A stretch of 64,000 nt of DNA from Hyaloscypha bicolor E (lineage: Eukaryota; Ascomycota; Leotiomycetes; Helotiales; Hyaloscyphaceae): positions 434,001-498,000 of the forward strand of contig NW_020194655.1 of the NCBI RefSeq assembly GCF_002865645.1, in the 5' to 3' direction. Below are positions 51,317 to 61,869 of this stretch, in pieces (the stretch's first letter is position 1; every line of letters starts with the position of its first letter). Both the position numbers and the translations under genes were made by a program. The notes beneath the pieces are model-generated. The model saw nothing but the letters and a program-made list of their open reading frames with translations, was not told the origin of the DNA and did no database searches.

Positions 51317-52405
51317 TCATATCTTCAGTGAATCTTTCTTACTTACCAGGAACCACTTGACACTTCTTTCAATCCCCACCTGCATACTGATAGCAGGCCT
51401 GTATCCCAGTCTCCTCTTCGCCTTCTCACAACTTATAGTCCTGGTAAAACAACTATACCTTACCCCATACCTCGTCAGACCCGGCTCCTTCCCTCCGCTA
51501 ACGATCCAAACACTCCACTCTGCAAGGAAGGCCATTGACATCCCCACCCACCTCGGAACAACTTTGATATCTCCTTTCTTCACCTCATACCCGGCCTGCT
51601 TCGCAACCTCCCTCGTGAAATCCCAGAAAAGCCAAGGCTCGTCATTCGTGAGGTGGAATGCTTCCCCATCCACTCTTTGCTCCTCTGCCGGTGGTTGATT
51701 CACAGCTCGAAGTAAAGCCTTTGCAGCAAGTAGATGTGCATCGGCTACATTTTCCACATACACAAAATCGTACAGATTGGTTCCATCTCCCATCTGGATA
51801 TTCCCTCTCCCACTTCTCGCCACACCAATCAACTTCTCAATCATTTCCTCATTGGCTTCGCCAAAGCAGCTCGCTGGGCGGAGTGAAACGGTCACCATGC
51901 CATGTTTTCGGTTCGCACTAAGGACTGCTTGCTCGGCAAGAGCTTTGGAGAGCGGGTACGGAAACTTTTGCTCTGGGGCGACAAGAACGGGAAGTTCTTC
52001 CGTAGCGTTTATGACTGGGGATGACCCGTCTTCAATGACTGATGTGCTAGAATGGAAAACGAGCGCTTTCACTGTTCCCACGGACTGGGTTGCTTCAAGG
52101 ACGTTGAGAGTTCCGTGGAGGTTGATTCTGGTGTGTGTTTCGGCTGGTAGCGAGAGGGAGTAGGTGCAGGCTGCGTGGAAGATGACCTGGGGCTGGATTT
52201 GCTTGATCGCGGCGAGGACGGACGGCTTGTCACAGATGTCAATGTCGTGATACTGGACTGAAGGGAACCGTGGGAGAGAGGTAGGGAGGTCGAGGACGGA
52301 TATTTTGCACGTAGGGTTTGTTTGCACGATCTTGGAGACGATGTGATAGCCGATGAAGCTATCGCCTCCAGTGACGAGAACGTTGTTTAGGTTCTCTTTG
52401 GCCAT
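51317..52405 (-). CDS. NAD(P)-dependent 3-beta-HSD/sterol C-4 decarboxylase-type dehydrogenase (ERG26-like)
   Basis: The uninterrupted frame codes 362 residues. The Rossmann start VTGGDSFIGYHIV (residues 11-23) replaces the common TGGxGFLG. The catalytic pair is Tyr150-x3-Lys154 in YPLSK, with Ser/Thr at about 119-121. The FHLTNDEPWLFWDF block and the YGVRYSCFTRTISCEKAKRRLGYRP-like C-terminal half are typical of the sterol-4-alpha-carboxylate 3-dehydrogenase/3-beta-HSD group. Such enzymes oxidise 3-beta-hydroxysteroids or similar substrates; the fungal genome usually has a separate essential ERG26, so this may be a paralogue. The last codons contain a possible donor (gtaagt), so an intron close to the stop is possible. 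It lies 257 bp downstream of UTP13 on the same strand. Confidence 0.82.
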   Translation of the reverse strand: MAKENLNNVLVTGGDSFIGYHIVSKIVQTNPTCKISVLDLPTSLPRFPSVQYHDIDICDKPSVLAAIKQIQPQVIFHAACTYSLSLPAETHTRINLHGTLNVLEATQSVGTVKALVFHSSTSVIEDGSSPVINATEELPVLVAPEQKFPYPLSKALAEQAVLSANRKHGMVTVSLRPASCFGEANEEMIEKLIGVARSGRGNIQMGDGTNLYDFVYVENVADAHLLAAKALLRAVNQPPAEEQRVDGEAFHLTNDEPWLFWDFTREVAKQAGYEVKKGDIKVVPRWVGMSMAFLAEWSVWIVSGGKEPGLTRYGVRYSCFTRTISCEKAKRRLGYRPAISMQVGIERSVKWFLVSKKDSLKI

Positions 52406-52662
52406 GATTGTGACTCCGGCACTAAATCATACAAAGAAGGGGAAGTAGGACGCAGACCACACACATAGGGTTGCGGGAATTATGGGTTCCTCAAAATTAG
52501 CGGCGTTTTTGTCTTCCGAATCGAGGTTTAGTGCTGACTGCAACCCTGGAGGACTCTCTCGGTACCTTGGAATGGTCGAAAATAAGGTGCATTAGCATCA
52601 TCCAACAAGTTCTGCATCTAGCAGGCCTCATCTCTATATTCTGGCCACCTTAGAGCACTGAA

Positions 52663-55512
52663 TTATACTATGATCATGTCTTGCCCAACTTCCTCCAGCC
52701 CATTTGCTCCCTTTCCTTCATCGAACAACCCCAACCCATCCATTTCATTCAGCGTATACTCGACCAAGTAACTCTCATCGATCAGCTCCTCCAACCTCTT
52801 ATAATTCTTATCGGTATACACTTTCAACGCATCCAAAACCTCCTTCAGGCTATTTTGGTCTTGTGCCCCGCGAACCTTCAAACTCGATAATTTTGTTGCT
52901 GGATAACTCCTCACAAGAGCCCATAGAATCCTCTGTGCGACGACCGAGGTTCGATTATTGGTATTCCAATCTCGGACTCGCAAGAGGAGAAGAAAGATCT
53001 GGTCATCAGACAGTGACGCGAGAACTTCGTCAACGGCTTTGACCCCACAGAGACTGCCTTCTTCTGTAGGGCTGACATTCACCACAGAGGTGAAAAGCGA
53101 AAGCAGCCTAGCAGGATGGTTCAACTGCAATGAGAGGGTGATGGCTTGGCGGTATGATTTGGTATGGACGTAGTTCTGGAGCTCCTGCTCTTGCTCAACG
53201 AATTCGGTTGCAGCAGCAGTCGTTGCAGCTTGTGTAGCAATCGTCGTGTCTTTCCAAAACGTGACGGTCGAGTCCCCCGAGCCTGAAACTATCATGTTGG
53301 TAACAGGGTGGACTGCAAGAGCCCAGACCCGATCCTCGTGGTTGTCCAATGTACAAGCCTCATCGCCTGTATTTGCATTCCATATTTTAACCAAGCCATC
53401 ACCTCCAGCACTTGCGACTTGAATGTGTTTCTTGCCACTATCAGTGTTGGGAATATTGAGCCAGGCTACTTTCAACACACTGTTCGTATGACCCTCGAAG
53501 GTTCGTAAACAGCTGTAATCGGACAAACTCCAGATCTTGACCGTTTTGTCGCCGCTACCGGTGAGAATGAGCCCTTTCCCTGCTGCAGGTCCACTGTCTC
53601 CAATGATGCTAGGTGTCTCTTTTGGCGCAAATTTGACCGACCAAACTCCACGCTTGTGTCCCTTGAGAACACCTTGCACCTCTCCTTCTTCAGCTGACCA
53701 GATTTTGACTGTTTTGTCTTGGGAAGCGGATGCAAAGAGTTGCCCGCTGTGATTGATGTCGATGGAATTGATATCTTTTTCGTGGGCTTTCTTCGTATAA
53801 AGAGCCCTCGGAGCTTTGTGACTTGATGTTAGTGCGTCAAGTTTGGGGATATCCCATCGTTTGACGGTCTGGTCTTGAGAACCGGTCAGGACAAATGCAG
53901 GTGGATGCTGGAGTGGATTCGTGTACGCCGGCGATGACTCGGGAGGTTGGGTACGTTGGAGAGAAATTGCTCCAACCGACTCGGCGTGACCAGCAAAGGT
54001 TGCAATGCATCTGAAGGAAGAATTTGCAGTATCAACCCTCCATAATCGAGCAGTGTTGTCCTTGGCACCAGTAGCAATCCAGTGGCCAGACCAATCGACA
54101 TCTAAACAAATGATGATATCCTCGTGTCCCTTCAATTGCGCAACGTCTGCGCCAAAATAATCTGTATGCTGCGAGGAATCGTCGGACTGAGAAAGGGAAA
54201 TGATTCTGATCTCCTCCGAATTTGTCGCGAGTGCCAAGAGAGATCTGTCAGGCAACAAGTATTCGAGGTCAATGATTTCATCGTGGGTGCCAGATATTCG
54301 TCGGATCTGGTCCAAGGGCTTGATTGTTTCCATAGAACCAAGATCTTTTAACGACGTCTTCGAGTGAAGGGTGATCGTGTGGTCTGCTTGCACAGATAGA
54401 ATGAACGAGAGTTCTCCTAATGAAATTGCACTGACGACTCCATCTGCTTCGCCCTTTGCAGACTGGGGTAGCGTGACTTCTCGCCCATTATCGGATTCCC
54501 ATATGCGAATGTTTCCATTCGCACCTCCCGTGTATGTCAATCTCCCGGACTCGAGGAATCCGGCAGCCTCCACCTCTTCAAGAACCGGTACGACGTTCCT
54601 GACCTTCCAAGTCCTTGAATCCCACCACATGATAGTCTTGTCTCGACTGGCTGTCAGAAGAGCATTTTCCTTCGAAGAATAGTCCAATGCTGTGACGTCT
54701 GAGACATGAGAGTCTAAAGTTGAGGCGCACGTCCGCTTGTACAGATCCCAAATCCTCACCTTTCCATCCCGACTACCTGAAGCTAGTCTGAAGCTTCTCG
54801 CTGCCTCGTTCGGTTCAGCCTCTGTAGATGTGCTGCTTTCCCGTTGTTCCTTTCTTCGATTCCGGGCCGAGATCCCAGATACCTTATCTCTGTTGCTTGC
54901 AACAAGTTCGAAGAAATGTAATGCAGAAATCAGCACATTGGGCCCCCGAAAGGTATGCGTTATGTATCCTCCTCGTATGTCCCAGACCTTGACCACGCCA
55001 TCTGCTGCACCTGTTGCCAAGAGTGTGCTTGTTTGGTCGACAGCCAATATAACCACGGGAGTTGTGTGGGGTTTGAGAGTTCGGACAAGTTCGAAGTTGA
55101 TCGCGTCTACGGAGATTGGGGAGGGCTTCAGGGCATAGACTCGCATTGACAATGATCTCGAACTTATTATGAGGTGGGAAGCAGATGGTGTTACTGTGAG
55201 GAAAGTCAGTTATGACGCCGAGGATCTGCAGAGGGTAGCACCGACGGGTTAAGGCCGAAATCAGCTCTCCATCCTGATAAGGATGTCAGCGAATACCCCG
55301 AGTACCATCTCACATTCACGCGATGAGATACATACCCCATCGATTCTAGCTAGCTGCCTTCCCGTATCGAGATCCGTCAACAAGGCATCTTCCCCAAGAG
55401 TGGTCGCAAGAATGCGCCCGCTGTGATCGAGGGCAACGCTGCCGCCGGTGTAAATTGGCCGGATCGTATGCTCTGGCTCAAAGGTAGTCTTGTATGGAGC
55501 TTTGTTTGCCAT
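52663..55512 (-). CDS. UTP13: U3 small nucleolar RNA-associated protein 13
   Basis: Three exons (55512-55336, 55273-55246, 55193-52663) total 2736 nt and 911 residues, in frame. The 28-nt second exon restores IDG-DGELISALTLTPSASHL, typical of this protein. The N-terminal two thirds hold a WD40 array with clear GH..WD units, for example LATGAADGVVKVWD, FASASQDKTVKIWS and VSGSGDSTVTFWKD, consistent with tandem propellers. From about residue 700 the helical Utp13-specific C-terminal domain follows (QNYVHTKSYRQAITLSLQL onward). By family it is a subunit of the UTP-B complex of the small-subunit processome in the nucleolus, needed for 18S rRNA processing. An upstream in-frame ATG extension is possible but less likely. 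Confidence 0.93.
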
Positions 55513-55867
55513 GGTGTTGCGCTGGAACCAGGCGTTGAAGCTGCAGGAGGAGGCTGGAGATGTTGTTGGAGTCTGGAGGGGGAAAAAGATTTTGCTGTTG
55601 ACAGGGGCGCTCGATAAGCTTAATCTTAGCGCCATATCGGGCTCTCCATCACCGTCCTCCGTGTCAAACTCCAACATTCCACCTTCAACCTCCAACCTCC
55701 AACATCTCCTGTTTCTTCTTCTTCAACGCCATCAACGACGCCTCTAGCTTTATAGGTCGACTTGCAACATCCTCCAGACATAGGCGGAGCTGTCTGGTGT
55801 AGTCCGACCCTGATGCAAGGAAGAACATGAATGCAAGCTCGGAAAGCAGGGCAAAACAGAGTCCAAG

Positions 55868-57645
55868 ATGGGAAGACTTGAATCCTTGACGGCATTGGCT
55901 TTGGTGAGTGACTCGCAAGTCCTTTGGCTGGCGTTCGTTGCTTCATTGCGACATTTTTGGGAGCGCCACGGTGCAGAAGTCGACAACACGCCTCCTATCC
56001 ATCGCTCCAAGCCGCTCAGACTCAGGCTGACACAAGCCAGGGCCGCGGGCATTACGAAGAAGGGGTCATTGTGAACCCGGAAGCAGAAGCCTCCAGCAGC
56101 CCAAACCCGCAGCAGTACAATGATCGTGGATACCCCAGAAATCCAGAGACCAAACGACAAGAACGAGAGCACGTGCGAGCAGCAAACGAAGTGATGCAAG
56201 TCACAGGCGTCGTCGAGGACTCCTTGGCTGCCAAGGTTAAGGCAAGCCAATTCATACAAGACAAAAATCTAGAGACCTTGACCGGATTGAGAATGATGGA
56301 AGCTGGCCGTGCTGTCTTGGTGGGAGGGGTATGGGGCGTGTTAGGACTTCGAAGACGAATCTTGGTACGCTTCCCAGCGGGCCCTCTTGACAAATGTTGA
56401 CGTCTCCTAGCTCTACAGGCCGTATTCTACGGTTAGCGTTTTGGGAATCGTCCGGCATGAAGCATCGTCTTATTCAGTTCCCCACCTCTTCTTCTCAGGC
56501 TTGCCCACCGTTTTTGCATATCACGTCTGCGATTGGGTGGCATTCGTTACTGAGACTATTCTTGAGGGTCAATTTCAGGAAGACGAGAATGCCTTGTCTG
56601 AGCAGCAGCTTCGGAACAGCCAGCTCATCCAAACTGGGTAAGTTTTGGAACCTGTACACCATGTCACTGCTAACCCAGAAGGCTCGATATCGGTTTCTGC
56701 TATATCGCCCTACATTTCAGGATGTTTGCAATCCTCCAGCAACTGAACCTCATTTCATCTTCCAAACTTTTTCCAAGCTTCCGATCGTTCATCCCGTTTT
56801 CGCATGCGTCTCCTCTCCAATTTCCGCCTAGCCCATCACTCAGCCTCTCGTCTCTCGCATTCTGGGGTGCATCTCTCCTTCGGACTGCGGCACCGATGCT
56901 CATCATCTTGGCCCATGGCAAATTCAAGTACATGGTGGCTCGAATAATGTACCGTCCCATCTACAGAATACTTCCCCGGCCCATGGGAGACAGCATGTTC
57001 TCGGGTCTTAATATTGCGGCCCCGTCAATGGAATATGATACCCCAGATCGGCCCAGAGATGACAGGAGCAGATACCGCTCTGAGGATGAGCCAACACTGC
57101 GGGCTCTTGAAGGTCTACCGGCACTTGATCGAACAGAGACACGCGCACGTGTAAATGAACGAGATCAGGAGTCGAGTGAGGAAGAAGAAGAGGAATTGAC
57201 GCAAGCAACACTCATCAGCTTTGATGTTGAGGCCACAGATGTTGCCGAGTCTTCACTGGGCACGTGGTCAGCAGAATTGCGGAGCGCCAATGAACCAAAG
57301 CCCTCACAGGGCCTCAAATACCGCGTAACAGGACTGACGGTGCTCCCTCCAATCATGGCCACTGAGGGTCTTCGAGAAATAGCAGCGGGAATCATTGTCA
57401 TGCCACTCGAGGCGTTTATGGTACGAGTTATTGGCAGAGCATACCGAGCGAGCGCGGGCTTAGAGATGGAAGATATGTTCATCTGGGGAGTTCCGTCCGT
57501 GTGGAACCTAATTACTGCGTTGACTGTTCAATTGGCCGTTACGGGGATTATATGGGCCGGGTTTACAGCTGGGACCCAGCGGTTGGCTGCTTTGTGGGGG
57601 GCAAGAGGGACCGAAAGCCCAACAAAGGAAACTTCTCTAACCTGA
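55868..57645 (+). CDS. Predicted polytopic membrane protein, unknown function
   Basis: Best model: exons 55868-55903, 56020-56364, 56411-56637 and 56721-57645, 1533 nt and 510 residues in frame. Introns 2 and 3 are firm: they join RRRIL|LYRPYSTVSV and QLIQT|GMFAILQQL. Exon 1 and the first acceptor (56019, alternatively 56025) are the least certain part. The protein has an early NPETKRQEREHVRAANEVMQVTGV block, several hydrophobic segments (SVPHLFFSGLPTVFAYHV, the Ser/Pro-rich stretch after FIPF, and two near the C-terminus), and an acidic loop SSEEEEEELTQ at roughly two thirds. I do not recognise the family. It is divergent from UTP13, 356 bp apart. Confidence 0.7.
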
Positions 57646-58733
57646 TTGCTCCAGTGGTACACTTTTCACCATAATCGAACTTCTGATAACCGAAATGGGA
57701 TCCCCTTTGGGGTCTGGGGAAATTCCTGGAGAAATGGAGGGCTGGACAGCCAGGGGACTCTGCATGGACGTATGGCAGATTGCTCGATGCCGTCCGGGAC
57801 TTGGAGCCTGGAGTCATATCTTTACCAGTATTACACGAGTAGTCGGCCTCTGCCCACAATTGAGCTATCAAGGAGGAAATGCCATTTGCCGAAGCCACAA
57901 CCTGCGCCACGACTCAGTGGAAGACACGAAGAAAAGTCTTAGTGAAGCTTGATTCGCGTCGAGCGCCGGCCCATCCCGTTCCTTGGCGGAAGCTTGCCCA
58001 TTCACGGCCTTGATTTGCAGCTCTCGTGGCACCAAACTTCGGGGCGAGGCGGGAGCCACCCGAGCACAAATATTTGGGATTGGAATCAAGATCCTTTCAC
58101 TCGGCCCCTTTGTGGATTGCTGTTTGCCCGAGAAATCCGACGACTGAACATGGGGCTTAAACCAGGATATTAGCACGAGATTTTGTGCGTCAACAAATCA
58201 CAGTTCTCCATTTGTCCTTCCTTCAGACGCCGAACCCGCGCCGTGAGTGACGTCAATGCATCGACACATCCCAACATCTGCCGGAGTTCTCCCAGCCCTC
58301 CAACCTCATTTTCCCACTGAGACCGAACTCTCCAGCACAATACTGAGGCTGGGAATGCGAATGATTGCAAATGATGGCAAATAAAGAGGCCTCCAGAGGA
58401 TTGAAATCAAATGCTGGCGTGGAATCGTACGGCCCCCCCGCCATCGAGCCCACGAAACATGGCGATGAGCATGTCAGACAAGTTCATATCGCCCTCCCCA
58501 CAGCAATAGTATCCGACAACCCGCTATCTAACGCTAGTCAGCGTAGTTGAATCGCCGATCATGAGATCTCCAAATATTTTTCCTTTGAGGTATATATCCG
58601 TGAGGACTCCCTGCTATGCTGCTAGCCCCGTGAATATTATCCCTTGAGCTTTCGTAACAGCTGCGTGCTCTACGTACCTTTCTGTAACCTCCTTTCTACT
58701 TGATTTCCACTCGTCTCTCCTTATCTCCATACC
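57646..58733. other. Intergenic, upstream region of sugar transporter
   Basis: About 1.1 kb without a recognised gene. It contains a perfect TGACGTCA site (listed) and a CT-rich stretch at about 58690-58730 just before the ATG, common in fungal promoters. Confidence 0.45.
58248..58255. promoter_or_regulatory. CRE/ATF palindrome TGACGTCA
   Basis: A perfect 8-bp CRE-type site about 480 bp upstream of the transporter ATG. By known preference, bZIP factors of the ATF/CREB type bind it. A single site can occur by chance. Confidence 0.35.
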
Positions 58734-60898
58734 ATGGCAGACCTCAAGAGCTCAAGTAGCGATATTATCAGTTCCGCTAGTCACAGCGAATCCGGAATGC
58801 CCATGAAGGAAGTCAACGAGAAAGATATTGCTTTCACCCAGGGCCACCAGCAACCTAAGCCAAAGCTAGGTCTCAGGCGTCAAGTTTCGGAATGGGAAGC
58901 TCTCCAGATTGTTGCTGCTAGTGATATTGAGACAATCGACAGGGAAGTAGACGAGATCGAAGCAGACCTGCAGGAAATGAACATTCAGTCAACTTGGTTC
59001 AAACCACAATTGAGATTGAAGGATCCAAGATATTTCACATGGCTCCTTGTCGGTATGGTTTCCCCCGTGCGTGCATTGTAATACAGTCTTGTTCTGTGAC
59101 CGCCGGTAGGTTTTGCATCGATGGGAGGACTTCTCTCTGGTGTCGATCAATCCTTGATCAGCGGTGCAAACCTGTATATGCCTAGCTGTAAGTCAGCATC
59201 TACCGCTGTCTGCAACATCAACTAACTGAATTGTAGCTTTACATCTCAATACGAAGCAAGTTAGTCTAGTCAGTTCTGGTGTCCCATTGGGGGCGGTTGG
59301 CGGTGCCTTGATGCTGGGACCTTTGAATGAAGCTGTTGGTCGACGGATGGCCATCATCGTGTCGCTGGTTTTATACACGGTCGGAGCTGCTCTCGAAGTA
59401 GGAGCAATTAACTTCGGCATGATGGTTGCTGGCCGTATCATACTTGGTCTGGGCGTCGGTTTGGAGGGCGGAACGGTTCCCGTCTACGTCGCTGAATCCG
59501 TCTCGCGGAAATCCCGTGGAAACCTCGTCTCTCTTTATCAGTTCATGATCGCCCTTGGAGAGGTTCTTGGCTATGTCATTGCAGCCATTTTCGTCAATGT
59601 CAAGTCGGGGAGCTGGAGATATATGCTTGGTTCTTCGTTGCTCTTTTCTACCGTCATGTTCGTCGGCATCTTCTTTATGCCCGAGTCTCCCCGATTTCTC
59701 ATGCATAAGGGAAGGACGACTAAAGCATGGCATGTGTGGAAGCAGATCCGTGGCGAGGAGCCCGAAGCTAGAAAGGAATTCTTCGTCATGAAGCACTCCG
59801 TCGCGGAAGAGTTGGCGGTACAGCAGCAGGGCAAGGCTACAAAGCGCTTCGTGTGGATGGACTTCTTCACTGTTCCCAGAGCCCGCAGAGCCATCATTTA
59901 TGCGAACGTGATGGTTTTTCTTGGGCAGTTCACTGGTATCAACGCCTGTTGAATATCTTAGATACTATCTATCTAACTATCTAGAGGGAAGAGAGTGGCT
60001 CTCTATATAGGTAAGAGTTTTTTATCCCTATAGAATAAAGAGTCCTAATCCGGCATATCTTAATATACCGGATCCAGTAGTCCCTTTATTCTATATGTAT
60101 AAAGGACTTGCCGGATGCGGTGAGGTGTGAAGAGTCTCTTTATCCAACAACGCCATTCAGTATTATATGGCGACACTTATGCAACAGGTCGGATTCGACG
60201 ACAAGCAGTCGGTTTTCATGTCCCTTGTCGGCAGTGGATCGCTGCTGCTCGGCACCATACCAGCCATTCTCTACATGGAAAAGTTCGGTCGCCGATTCTG
60301 GGCTTGTTCAGTGCTTCCAGGGTTCTTCGTCGGCCTTGTGATTATCGGATGCAGCTACCTCATTCCCTTGTCGAATAAGGCCGGTTCTCAAGGAACATAC
60401 ATCGCTGGCTTGATCGTCTACGAAGGGTTCTTTGGAAGCTACTCGTGTTTAACATGGGTCATCCCTTCTGAAGTTTATCCCACCTATCTCCGATCATACG
60501 GAATGGAGACCTCCGACACCACGCTCTTCTTCTGTTCCTCCCTCGTCACTTACTTCTTTGCCCAGATGCAAGACGCAATGTCACAAATCGGCCTCACTCT
60601 TGGTTTCTACGGTGGAATCGCAGTACTCGGTTGGTTTTACCAGATCCTATTCATGCCTGAGACGAAGAATAAGACGTTGGAGGAGATTGATATCATTTTC
60701 AGCCAGCCGACCAGTCAACTAGTCAAAGAGAATCTGCGCAGTGCAATGGTGACAGCGAATGATTTTGTTTGCTTCAGGTGGGGAAAGGTATTCTCTCCCG
60801 TCTCTGAGAGTGATATTTTCAGGAAGGAGAATGGCCACAAGACTGAAGGTGAGCCGCAGGCTAATCACGAGGAGTTGCTGAAACCAGAGTCGGAGTAA
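58734..60898 (+). pseudogene. MFS sugar porter gene disrupted by a solo-LTR insertion
   Basis: Exons 58734-59052, 59110-59187, 59237-59946 and, after the insertion, 60155-60898. Without the 203-bp insertion and one duplication copy the gene gives 616 residues in perfect frame. Sugar-porter marks are clear: GGLLSGVDQSLISG (TM1), GRRMAI, GRIILGLGVGLEGG, PESPRFLM, GQFTGINA|IQYYM (TM7, the site of insertion) and PETKNKTLEEID. The insertion introduces TGTTGA, so translation stops just after INAC in TM7, leaving about half a transporter. No other lesion was noticed, suggesting a recent hit. By family it would import hexoses, disaccharides or polyols across the plasma membrane. Confidence 0.9.
59947..60149. 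mobile_element. Solo LTR (203 bp) with 5-bp target duplication
   Basis: The insert begins TGTTGAATATC and ends ATCCAACA (TG...CA). It is flanked by the direct duplication acgcc at 59942-59946 and 60150-60154. It has no coding capacity. The short inverted terminal motif TGTTG/CAACA is common in Ty1/copia-type LTRs, but the superfamily is an inference. Confidence 0.88.
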
Positions 60899-61692
60899 GC
60901 GGTGATATCTATTGCAAATCCTAGCTTCTGGGGAGGGTAATTGATACCATCTTTCATGATAATGCACTTACTATTAAAGATTACCACCAGCAGAGCGGGT
61001 AGCAATAACGAGAATTAATTCTGCTTCTAGAAAGTGTTTACGATGGCGGAGCTTCCCATCTTGGCAAAACAATTCTCGTATGGCTGATGATTCGTGCTGA
61101 GTTTCTCGTTGAAGCCCCTGATAGTGCCTATCACGGGGCGCTTGGGTTTGGCAGCGCCTGTGGTGCACCACAGACATGCGGGATTACTTCGTTAGTCAGC
61201 TCATCCCCTTACGGGGCCAGCTCCTTACGTACCGTCCCCGCCCCTTAAGGGCACCTCCCTGGCTAATAAGGAACTGCGTAAGGAACCGCACCAAAATCCT
61301 ACACCAATTATTTGGGCTCATAATCTGCCCCAATTATTGGGGCCTATAATCTGCCCCAGCAAGTCAGGTCAGCAATCGTAAATATCGCAATAGCGGAAGT
61401 GGAAACCAAGACCTTGCTTCTGGTGCTTGATTCTCTTGGGTCACAACTTTGACGCCTGCGCCGTGTCAACCAACGCTGCCCACTTCCCCTTTATTGGGAC
61501 TCTGGAATGGGCGTCCGCACCAGCCCGATCAGCACCAGGACCCACGTGACTGATACAGTATACCTAAATTAGCTTGACACAACCTGACTCACTACTATTC
61601 TCATTGGCTCACTTGTCTTGCTAACCCAAGCTCGAGGCGTCTAATAGTAACAGTGACAGGTTCGGATAAATTTGTACCCCAAAAAGCCTCGA
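60899..61692. other. Intergenic with short tandem and inverted repeats
   Basis: No gene recognised. A 26-bp unit is repeated directly at 61304-61329 and 61330-61355 (ccaattatt...ctgcc). Inverted ccttacg/cgtaagg motifs occur at about 61230 and 61277, and ccccttacgggg near 61205. Confidence 0.5.
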
Positions 61693-61748
61693 GTCAGTTT
61701 GTACATGTCAGTCTGTACAAGTCAGGTTATACGTGTCAGTCATCAACA
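61693..61748. repeat. 14-bp tandem repeat, four units, in a promoter
   Basis: Four consecutive 14-bp units each start with gtcag: gtcagtttgtacat, gtcagtctgtacaa, gtcaggttatacgt and gtcagtcatcaaca. They lie about 120-180 bp upstream of the MFS start codon at 61870. Possibly a multi-site regulator target. Confidence 0.7.
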
Positions 61749-61869
61749 TCACAAGACAAATTTTAAATTTTAACAAGGACCGAATTCCAATTTCATTTGT
61801 GCAATTACAGATTATATCTCCAATTGTTTTCTCATTTCTTCCTCAAAGATAATCTTCAAAGAGGTCACC

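Noticed and set aside
47272..55512. Secondary-metabolite gene cluster
   Set aside because: No polyketide, peptide or terpene backbone enzyme is present, and the next genes (ERG26-like, UTP13) are housekeeping or unrelated.
59947..60149. Insert in the sugar porter as an intron
   Set aside because: It starts TG, creates an immediate stop, and carries a 5-bp target duplication; no donor/acceptor pair at its edges would restore the frame.
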